A stretch of 64,000 bases of DNA from Azolla caroliniana. Its lineage: Eukaryota > Polypodiophyta. The notes beneath the pieces are model-generated. The model searched no databases. It was not told the DNA's origin and saw nothing but the letters and a program-made list of their open reading frames with translations. The translations under genes were made by a program, and so were the position numbers. How positions within the stretch are numbered: position 1 is the stretch's first letter; the number at the start of each line of letters is the position of its first letter. Below, piece after piece: positions 53,405 through 60,063 of the stretch. The stretch covers positions 1 to 64,000 of the forward strand of contig JBHGNT010000096.1 in the NCBI GenBank assembly GCA_043228905.1. Reading direction: 5' to 3'.

Positions 53405-53840
53405 ACCCGCAACCCTAAACTAATAACCCTAACACATTATATCCTCGCCAACCCATACCCTCATCATCATACCTCTCCAAACATATCTCCCCTTACCACT
53501 AAAACCCTAAACCTACCAATCCTTAATACCTTTACTTTTGCACACACTACCCTAAACCCTCAGAATATTTTAACCCATATACCCTAAACCCTCAGAACAA
53601 ACCCATAAACCCTAAGAATAGTTAACCTAATAACACTAGTCGTAGCCTAAATAAGTATCGTGCCCGCTTTCCTCGTGCAATACATCATATAGTCTACCAA
53701 ACCCTAAACCCTCAGATATTTTACCCATATGCCCTAAACCCTCCGAACAAAACCCTAAACCCTTAAGATATTTAACCCAAAAACCTCAGTTAACCCATAT
53801 ACCCGAAACCTTCAAACCCAAACCCTAAATCCTCAAATAG
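53405..53840 (+). repeat. Telomere-like CCCTAAA motif cluster, left pseudo-LTR
   Basis: Many copies of CCCTAAA and CCCTAAACCCT are scattered among diverged versions (CCCATAT, CCGAAAC, CCTAAGA). They are always in the C-rich orientation on the element's sense strand. A sense RNA with CCCUAAA near its 3' end could pair with a TTTAGGG telomeric overhang, which fits the known preference of EN-deficient PLEs for telomeres. This stretch has no credible gene. Confidence 0.8.
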
Positions 53841-53919
53841 TTAACCAAATAACACTAATCACAGCCAAAGAAGTATCGTGCCCGCACTCCTCGTATAAGA
53901 CATTATATAGTCTATTAAT
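53629..53919 (+). repeat. Internal repeat in the 3' half of the pseudo-LTR
   Basis: Two related blocks of about 70 bp lie 218-219 bp apart (53,629-53,697 and 53,848-53,917). Both contain AATAACACTA, AGTATCGTGCCCGC, CCTCGT and ATATAGTCTA. The second forms the 3' end of the element. Repeated terminal motifs could be recognition sites for the RT or cDNA priming; this is inference. Confidence 0.7.
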
Positions 53920-54888
53920 ATGGAAAATCATGATTTTACTATGGAGGCTCTACTATCGGAGAATGGCACCCACAATGGTTCGACCTCAACCGACCTTGAT
54001 CAACCATCGAGTGACGAGTGCCCTCAGCAAACGATAGAGACGATTGTAGCACTCACTTCGGCAACCCCTACACCAATCAAACTAAAGCCAACCAACACAC
54101 CCTGTAGACTAACGTCGATCACCCACATCCCATCATCAACGGACAACACTGAAGATAACGATCACACTACATCCTCTAATAAGGTAACATCTTCAACATA
54201 TGCGTTTTGCTCAAAGTATCTCGAGGAATATAAAACACGCATGTTCACAGAATTTAAACAGCTTTTCCGACACAAGAAACAAGCATTCAACACACTAACT
54301 AGAGTCTCGAACCTCTACAACCATGGCTCCCTTCCACCTAGCCTTAAAAACCAACCTCCTAAGCTTAAACTAACTCACCATGAACTTAACCATAGTCTAC
54401 AACAAGAGTTCTTAACACTCACAAGTCAATATAACAAAGAACTTGCGACGACCTATATTCTACACCTAGATAGGTTAGTTCACACATACACAAAACTTTT
54501 AGATGATTTCCCAAATAAAGTTAGAGTAGAACTCTTCGAATTTAGCACCAAGTTACTAGACCCTAAGCACTTAGAAGAGGTCTCAAATTTTATAGCGCCT
54601 AACCTTTTTACAGACAATATTAACCATTGGTTAGAAGAACATGTTATAGAACTTTTAACGAAGTGCCAAGAGTTTGGTGTTACTAACAACATCAATAATA
54701 CACTCAAAACAACTTCAATCACAATTAGAAATAACAATAGAGAGTTACAACACTCGGATATACTCCATAATACACATGATTTTGATAATATAAATGTTGA
54801 ATTAGATAACGAAATAGAAGATCTCCCAATAGATCTAGATACAAACGAGGAGCTTATAGAACAAAATCCTAACCCACAAACATCCTGA
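53920..54888 (+). CDS. PLE ORF1, N-terminal part up to an in-frame TGA
   Basis: 322 residues. The ATG is the first after an in-frame TAG and has a strong context (A at -3, G at +4). It lies in the last bases of the left pseudo-LTR. Residues 1-90 are polar and low-complexity (Ser, Thr, Asn, acidic). Residues about 95-260 look globular and helical, with alternating charged and hydrophobic residues from KYLEEYKTRMFTEFKQLF on, followed by an acidic Asn-rich tail. I recognise no family. The position before the RT suggests a Gag-like, RNA-binding or assembly role, as proposed for ORF1 of other PLEs; this is inference. The frame stays open beyond the TGA at 54,886-54,888, so this is probably the first third of a longer ORF1. 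The stop may be a CpG-type mutation (CGA to TGA), or be read through. Confidence 0.75.
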   Translation: MENHDFTMEALLSENGTHNGSTSTDLDQPSSDECPQQTIETIVALTSATPTPIKLKPTNTPCRLTSITHIPSSTDNTEDNDHTTSSNKVTSSTYAFCSKYLEEYKTRMFTEFKQLFRHKKQAFNTLTRVSNLYNHGSLPPSLKNQPPKLKLTHHELNHSLQQEFLTLTSQYNKELATTYILHLDRLVHTYTKLLDDFPNKVRVELFEFSTKLLDPKHLEEVSNFIAPNLFTDNINHWLEEHVIELLTKCQEFGVTNNINNTLKTTSITIRNNNRELQHSDILHNTHDFDNINVELDNEIEDLPIDLDTNEELIEQNPNPQTS

Positions 54889-55652
54889 GCCATTATCACC
54901 AAAAACAAAAAAAGTTTACACTTTGACCCCACATCCAATCCTCACCTTGATGCAATTATTAACATTAACTCTAACCCTATCCCAAAATCAAACCCTAACC
55001 CTCTCCCCATCCCTAAATCTACCCCGAAAAACAATAACTTTAATCCCAACATAACATCTAACCACAAATCCCACCGTAATCCTTGTAAACAAAATCCTTA
55101 CCCTACTCCCAACCATACTAAACCCAACCCTAAAACAAACTCTAATAGGAATCCTAACCCTAACTCTAAACCGAAACCTAACCCTAACCATAACCCAAAA
55201 CCGAACCATAACCCTAACCCGAAACCCAAACCCAATCTCACTAAGAATCTAAACCCTAAACCCCACCCAAAATCTGTAAAATACACACGCCCTTTCGGCC
55301 CTTCACAACAACCGCACCAGCGCCGCCAACAACACCCTCTTCGACCACCGCCGCCGCCACCATTACCACCATCCAAGCCTCGACAAAAATTCTACACTTA
55401 TAACATAACAACACACGAAATTACCCCGCGCCATAATTTAGATTCCAATCAATACGAACCAATAGTTAAATTTATTGGTTTCAACGAACCCGAACTTCTC
55501 CAACGAATACAACTCCGCCATATACCTTCCGCCCCATTTCAGCCCAAAGCAAACACTATCCATAGCTTCTCCTCTCCATTTCCTCCTGAAAACAAACAAC
55601 AAGTATACCTTTACCGGCATCAAAACCGAGGCCAACCTAACAATGGTTTTCA

Positions 55653-55683
<31 letters not shown>

Positions 55684-56565
55684 CCGCAACCGCAACACCA
55701 CGAGCCCTGGAGATATATGACGGAAAGAGAACACCAAATGCACTCATATCAGCATCGACATCAACATATAAATCAACGCCAACCCAACAATGATCTTCAG
55801 CCGCAGCCGCCACCACCGCCGCCGCCGCCGCCGCCATGCGACCAGCCCTGCAAATTACAGCAGCCTCTTCTGCCGACGCCTCGACCCCCACCGTTTTCTC
55901 ACCCTCTCCAACATCAACCTCCCTCTCGGACAACATACGAGACGGCAATTAATAACATAACCACCACCAATTATCAGCTCCAGCCGCCACTTGAGGAGGA
56001 CACACCACTCCACCATTCGCGAGATACCTATCATCAGATTCACCACCAGCCCCAACACACCCCATTCAGCTTCATCGCTCCCCCCTTGTATCCCTCCCCC
56101 GAAGACCTTCAACCCCAAAACAATACTCATCCTTACCCTCCTACCCATACCCACTGTGTAAATCCTAACGCTCACCCTACCCCTAACTCTCCTTCTCTTT
56201 CGTTTTCTTTTTATACTCCTCCTAATAATTCTAGAAATACCTTTCCTACCCCCCCCTCTCACAACTATTCACACACACTAAGCCCCCCTTGGTTTAAAGA
56301 AACTACCCACAATCACAACATAAACCCTCCCCTATTTTCCCAAATACCCTTAGCCTTCCCCAACCCCTCATACACCTCTCTTAACCCCTACATCCCTAAC
56401 CACTACACCCAATCAACCCATACCCAACATCCTCCCTACACCACCTCTACCAAACCATCCACAAGTTGTATCCACCCCTCAACTAGTCACCCTAAATCCC
56501 CTATGTATTCTTCTCACATCACACTTCCCACCACTCACAACCTCCACCGGCCAAAAAACGTTTAG
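54889..56565 (+). CDS. PLE ORF1, C-terminal part, after the in-frame TGA
   Basis: The same frame as the N-terminal part continues without a stop for 558 sense codons to TAG at 56,563. First comes an Asn-Pro-Lys-rich segment (54,961-55,260) encoded by a degenerate AACCCT repeat. Next is a short ordinary-looking segment (about 55,381-55,620, including KFIGFNEPELL). Two polyproline runs follow (55,651-55,686 and about 55,800-55,835), and then a long Pro/His/Ser/Thr/Asn-rich tail. A 147-nt (49-codon) spacing between similar QPNNGFQPP and QPNNDLQPQ segments shows an in-frame internal duplication. No ATG occurs before 55,717, so independent translation of the whole stretch is unlikely; it depends on the upstream part. 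No domain recognised; probably a flexible nucleic-acid-binding region. Confidence 0.65.
54961..55260 (+). repeat. Degenerate AACCCT (hexamer) repeat inside ORF1
   Basis: AACCCTAACCCT-like units with many substitutions cover about 300 bp. Unlike the heptameric CCCTAAA of the pseudo-LTRs, the unit here is mostly six bases, which keeps the reading frame and encodes Asn-Pro repeats mixed with Lys and His. Confidence 0.75.
55632..55835 (+). repeat. In-frame 147-bp duplication with GCC/CCG runs
   Basis: CCAACCTAACAATGG at 55,632 and CCAACCCAACAATGA at 55,779 are each followed by TTCAGCCGC and a CCG trinucleotide run. The spacing is 49 codons, so ORF1 remains open. The runs encode polyproline. Confidence 0.7.
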
Positions 56566-56610
56566 TACGGCGTGCTAAAAGATCAAACCGACGTTTTAGA
56601 CACGCCGTAC
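56553..56610 (+). promoter_or_regulatory. Programmed -1 ribosomal frameshift signal (slippery heptamer plus stem-loop)
   Basis: In the ORF1 frame the heptamer reads A AAA AAC (56,553-56,559), a canonical eukaryotic -1 slip site. It is followed by GTT TAG, the ORF1 stop. After a 5-base spacer the sequence forms a stem. GTACGGCGTG (56,565-56,574) pairs perfectly with CACGCCGTAC (56,601-56,610). CTAAAA (56,575-56,580) pairs with TTTTAG (56,594-56,599), with one bulged A at 56,600 and a 13-base loop. A -1 slip enters the RT frame, which is open from 56,496. Site, spacing and structure all fit known retroviral and coronaviral signals. A pseudoknot was not evident. Confidence 0.9.
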
Positions 56611-58535
56611 ACCCAACTAAACGTGTGTGGTATTTTGTTAATGGTAACTCTACCCCCCTAGATTCCTCTAATTGGCTAGGTAACATGTCACATAGAATCC
56701 CCTTTAGACCACATACAAAAAAAACACGTAAAAAGAAACTTAGATATAAATTTTGGAAACCCCTTACAACACCCTTTAGTCCCCCTCATAGTAGTAAAAT
56801 CCACAACCTTTCTACACATACCCTTAGCAAGTCAGAAATTAAACTTCTTAACCTAGGTCTTAAGTTTATACCTCCCTCCCCCCCCCCCACCTCCACTTCT
56901 ATTCTTCAAGAATTCCATAACCTTAGTAGATCCCTTAGACTTAGACATTTCTTTCAAGACGACTCCTCCGCCCCACACAACCCCTTTAAACTACCCAACC
57001 CCTCTTGGAACCCCCCTACACAATACCCACCGTTAGAAGACATACTTCATAAACACCTTAATCTCCTCACCATAAAACTCCATAATACAAACCTACCCAC
57101 TAAACACATTCCACTACACCTACTACAAGCCTTAAAAAGCCTTAAAAGCAATAAACACATTATCATCCTCCCCGCAGACAAAAATGTAGGTGTTTGTGTC
57201 TTAAACAAACAAACATACCTAGATAAAGCCCTAGCTCACCTATCCGATACATCCACTTACAAACCCGTAGATACCTTCCCCTTAGAAGAACTCCTACATA
57301 GATTAAAAACCTTAATGAATCAACACCTAGGAACCCTCTCCCTCATAGAAATAAAATTCATCTTACACAAACCATCCAACGAATACCGAGTCCCCACCAT
57401 GTACTTCCTACCCAAAGTACACAAAGAACCCATTGGCTATAGGCCTATTTGTTCTTACAACGGTTCGTTATTTGAACAAACTTCTAAGTGGCTACACCAC
57501 CAACTCCTCCCCATACTCCTACAACAAAAACAATACCTTAGAGACTCATTCTCCTTAGTACAATCCCTAGAAAACCTTACGACACCACCCAATAGCTTCA
57601 TCTTTTCATTTGACGTAGAATCCCTCTACCCGAGTATTCCACCAAAACTAGGACTACTAGCCCTAAAACACCTAATTACCCCCCATTTCTCAAAACAAAA
57701 AGCCAACCTCATCTATACTCTCAGCGCCTTAACCTTAGAATATCACTTCCTTAAATTTAATAACCAAATCTATCAACAAATTAAAGGCACAGCCATGGGA
57801 AGCAATTTTTCCGTAGTATATGCTTGCCTTTTTTTGTCATACCTCGAGAATTCCAACCCATCTCCCCATTTATTTTATTTCACGAGATATATTGACGATG
57901 CCTTTGGTGTATGGACCGGTACGAAAACACAACTCTTAGACTACCTAAATTTCTATAGTATTACCACTCAAAACTCCATTAAACTGACCATCCAAACCTC
58001 TCTCACTAAACTTCCTTTTCTCGACCTTTGGATAAACCTCGCTAATAATAATTTCAACTTTAATTGTTTTCAAAAAGAACTTAATACTTACCAATACATA
58101 CCCTTCACCTCGACACATCCTATCCACGTCAAAAAAAGCTTCCTCTCGAACGAACTTAAAAGATACATTATTAGAGAAAGTACAGCCCAAGGTTATTTAA
58201 AAATGCAACAACTATTTTTTAAGAGACTACGAGCACGAGGATACCCTACACACTTTATCCTCAATATATTCAAAAAACACCCCTATTCCCTTAGACCAAC
58301 TCTCCTCTCAAACAAAACCATTAACCAAACCCCCACACCCATAATCTTTAAACTAAAATTCACACACCAAGCCCCTAATCTAGGAATAAAAGAAACCCTT
58401 ACTAGCCTACACTTAAACCTCCAAGAAGACCCTCTACTACAACACATCCCCAAACCAATAATTTGTTGGACTAAATCTAAAAATCTACACTCTTCACTAG
58501 TCAACACAAAAAACATTACTATAGATCCACACTAA
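56553..58535 (+). CDS. Penelope-like reverse transcriptase (ORF2, expressed by -1 frameshift)
   Basis: This RT copies the element RNA into cDNA. After the slip site come 22 basic residues (RLVRRAKRSNRRFRH), then 636 residues counted here from 56,625. The codon at 56,625 is GTG, and the first ATG (residue 21) lies inside the basic region, so no ordinary start fits and a fusion to ORF1 is expected. Seen in order: LSKSEIKLLNLGLKF (68-81), a PLE N-terminal motif; ADKNVGV (184-190), RT1; FLPKVHK (261-267); YRPICSYNGS (272-281); motif A SFDVESLYPSIP with Asp330; motif B GTAMGS (388-393); motif C YIDD (422-425; Asp424, Asp425); FLDL (465-468); STHPIHVKKSFL with RYIIREST (to 520); and a C-terminal W(615)...NLHSSLV block. 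Only about ten residues follow, so the C-terminal GIY-YIG endonuclease of canonical PLEs is absent. All catalytic residues are intact. RTs of this kind are related to telomerase RT. TAA stop at 58,533. Confidence 0.93.
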   Translation, partial: KKRLVRRAKRSNRRFRHAVHPTKRVWYFVNGNSTPLDSSNWLGNMSHRIPFRPHTKKTRKKKLRYKFWKPLTTPFSPPHSSKIHNLSTHTLSKSEIKLLNLGLKFIPPSPPPTSTSILQEFHNLSRSLRLRHFFQDDSSAPHNPFKLPNPSWNPPTQYPPLEDILHKHLNLLTIKLHNTNLPTKHIPLHLLQALKSLKSNKHIIILPADKNVGVCVLNKQTYLDKALAHLSDTSTYKPVDTFPLEELLHRLKTLMNQHLGTLSLIEIKFILHKPSNEYRVPTMYFLPKVHKEPIGYRPICSYNGSLFEQTSKWLHHQLLPILLQQKQYLRDSFSLVQSLENLTTPPNSFIFSFDVESLYPSIPPKLGLLALKHLITPHFSKQKANLIYTLSALTLEYHFLKFNNQIYQQIKGTAMGSNFSVVYACLFLSYLENSNPSPHLFYFTRYIDDAFGVWTGTKTQLLDYLNFYSITTQNSIKLTIQTSLTKLPFLDLWINLANNNFNFNCFQKELNTYQYIPFTSTHPIHVKKSFLSNELKRYIIRESTAQGYLKMQQLFFKRLRARGYPTHFILNIFKKHPYSLRPTLLSNKTINQTPTPIIFKLKFTHQAPNLGIKETLTSLHLNLQEDPLLQHIPKPIICWTKSKNLHSSLVNTKNITIDPH

Positions 58536-58893
58536 CTCCTCTCCATATTTTTATTTTTTTAAACCACAAGTTTTATCTCCCTATATTTACCACGTGAGGA
58601 TCTCCCCCTATCTTCTCCCTCTCTACCTTCACATTTCTTCTCTCTTAACTTTCCCTTTCTCTATCTCTATCTCCTCCTTCCCTCCCCTTCTCTTTCTCTC
58701 TCTACCTTTACCTTTCTCCCTCTCTAAATCATTTCTTTTTCCTCTCTCTCTACCTTTACTTTTCTCCCTCTCTACACTCTAAAACTCACCTCTTTTTTCT
58801 TTTCCTTTTTTCTCCCTCTCTACCTTTTCTTTTCTCTACGTCTCTCTTCTTTCTTTCTTTCTTTTTTTTCTTTTCTCTCTCTCTCTCTCTCTC
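58536..58893 (+). repeat. 3' untranslated CT-rich tract
   Basis: After the RT stop, about 50 bp of T/A-rich sequence gives way to a pyrimidine-only-like tract (repeats of CTCTCTCT, CTTTCTTT, TACCTTTAC, CCCTCTCT) that leads into the right pseudo-LTR. The left pseudo-LTR has only the last few bases of it, so the 5' end of this insertion was probably cut within the tract. A 62-residue frame here is Leu/Ser/Pro/Phe low complexity and not a gene. Confidence 0.85.
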
Positions 58894-59296
58894 TCTCCCT
58901 CTCTCTTTTCTCACCTTTTTTCACACTCTCTTCTCATTAGTTAAATTTCTCACTCTATCTCTCTCTCTCTCTCTCTCCTCATTCCCCATAACTATTAAAT
59001 TCGTATTCCCCTCGTTTTTCACCCACATCTTTACCTCGTACTAGCCACCATCACACACATATACACACCCCTCCCCTCACTTATCATACCCTCCGGTCAC
59101 CCACTTATCACCATTATTATACCCTCTAGTTACCCACTTATCTCTATCAAACTCATGATACCCACTCCCTCCCTTTACAAAATCATATCTTGCCCCCTTA
59201 TCACCGTGTTACACCACTCCCTCCCATACTCCTCACTTCTTTTCACATTTATCACTCTTGTCCACCACTTATCTTACACCCCCCTTACCACAAACC

Positions 59297-59303
59297 TATA
59301 TAA
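59297..59303 (+). promoter_or_regulatory. TATA box of right pseudo-LTR
   Basis: Same TATATAA and spacing as in the left repeat. Transcription from here would run through the rest of the pseudo-LTR into the satellite. Confidence 0.55.
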
Positions 59304-59323
59304 ACTTACCTTTGTACTCGAAA

Positions 59324-59382
59324 ATGACCTAAGCACTGATGAGCTCCATATATGAGCGAAACTAGTTTGCTACATAGGTCAT
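59324..59382 (+). ncRNA. Type I hammerhead ribozyme (right pseudo-LTR)
   Basis: Identical in sequence to the copy at 53,189; predicted cleavage between 59,367 and 59,368. Together with the left copy it would cut a read-through transcript into a 6,135-nt unit holding ORF1 and the RT. Confidence 0.93.
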
Positions 59383-59539
59383 ATTAATATATATTTGATC
59401 AATATATATTTTCTTCTCAAGTGTCTATTGTTTTTATGTTGTGGTTAGTTGTGCTTTGAATAATATATATGCTATTTCAATCCCACTAAGTAAAACGTGG
59501 CACTCCCCCCTCTTTCCCTTAATCTTTAACCTACCCAAT

Positions 59540-59975
59540 ACCCGCAACCCTAAACTAATAACCCTAACACATTATATCCTCGCCAACCCATACCCTCATC
59601 ATCATACCTCTCCAAACATATCTCCCCTTACCACTAAAACCCTAAACCTACCAATCCTTAATACCTTTACTTTTGCACACACTACCCTAAACCCTCAGAA
59701 TATTTTAACCCATATACCCTAAACCCTCAGAACAAACCCATAAACCCTAAGAATAGTTAACCTAATAACACTAGTCGTAGCCTAAATAAATATCGTGCCC
59801 GCTTTCCTCGTGCAATACATCATATAGTCTACTAAACCCTAAACCCTCAGATATTTTACCCATATGCCCTAAACCCTCCGAACAAAACCCTAAACCCTTA
59901 AGATATTTAACCCAAAAACCTCAGTTAACCCATATACCCGAAACCTTCAAACCCAAACCCTAAATCCTCAAATAG
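59540..59975 (+). repeat. Telomere-like CCCTAAA motif cluster, right pseudo-LTR
   Basis: Copy of the cluster at 53,405 at offset 6,135, differing by two single bases (59,790 and 59,833). It forms the 3' UTR end of the element. Confidence 0.8.
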
Positions 59976-60063
59976 TTAACCAAATAACACTAATCACAGC
60001 CAAAGAAGTATCGTGCCCGCACTCCTCGTATAAGACATTATATAGTCTATTAATATGGAAAAT

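Larger units (their letters stand above)
52761..53928 (+). repeat. Left pseudo-LTR
   Basis: This direct repeat matches 58,894-60,063 (offset 6,133 at the start, 6,135 after a 2-bp CT microsatellite difference near 52,840). Order: CT-rich start, a 5' part with repeated CACTTATC, TATA box, hammerhead ribozyme, AT palindrome, telomere-like cluster, and a 3' end reading TCTATTAATATGGAAAAT. The final bases hold the ORF1 start codon. Tandem or partial pseudo-LTR arrangement is characteristic of PLEs. Confidence 0.93.
52755..60063 (+). mobile_element. Penelope-like retroelement (endonuclease-deficient type)
   Basis: Full element: left pseudo-LTR, ORF1, RT ORF, CT-rich tract, right pseudo-LTR. Direct repeats, hammerhead ribozymes in those repeats, and an RT with PLE motifs together identify a PLE. 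No integrase, protease, RNase H, tRNA primer site or GIY-YIG domain was found, which argues against LTR elements and endonuclease-bearing PLEs. The two pseudo-LTRs differ at three noticed bases (53,345/59,480; 53,655/59,790; 53,698/59,833) and by one CT unit over about 1.17 kb, so the insertion is young. The distance between hammerhead cleavage sites is 6,135 nt, the probable genomic RNA unit. EN-deficient PLEs are known mainly from chromosome ends; this one sits inside a satellite. Confidence 0.9.
58894..60063 (+). repeat. Right pseudo-LTR
   Basis: Near-identical to the left pseudo-LTR. It is preceded by a longer CT tract and followed at once by satellite. The last six bases, GAAAAT, are common to the pseudo-LTR end and the satellite, so the junction is ambiguous by that length. 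In this copy the ATG that starts ORF1 in the left repeat reads only nine codons into the satellite before TAA. Confidence 0.93.

Noticed and set aside
53306-53587. 93-residue frame in all three pseudo-LTRs
   Set aside because: It has no ATG (starts at GTG) and covers the AT palindrome and telomere-like motifs. Conservation among copies only reflects recent duplication.
54480-56262. Minus-strand frames opposite ORF1 (for example 54,480-54,938; 55,098-55,376; 55,637-55,948; 55,855-56,262)
   Set aside because: They are complements of Pro- and Asn-rich low-complexity coding sequence and encode Gly/Arg/Val repeats. They are shadows of ORF1.
56625-56627. GTG at 56,625 as the start of the RT
   Set aside because: GTG is not a normal start in a nuclear eukaryotic gene. 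The frame is open upstream to 56,496 and encodes a basic segment, and the frameshift signal gives a better explanation.
56553-58535. GIY-YIG endonuclease at either end of the RT
   Set aside because: Only about ten residues follow the last RT-associated block. No GIY...YIG pattern was seen upstream in ORF1 or in the frameshift region.
58594-58782. 62-residue frame in the CT-rich tract
   Set aside because: Leu/Ser/Pro/Phe low complexity from a pyrimidine tract; no sign of a gene.
52755-60063. LTR retrotransposon (Ty1/copia, Ty3/gypsy or DIRS type)
   Set aside because: No protease, RNase H, integrase, tyrosine recombinase, primer-binding site or TG...CA ends. The RT motifs and hammerheads are those of a PLE.
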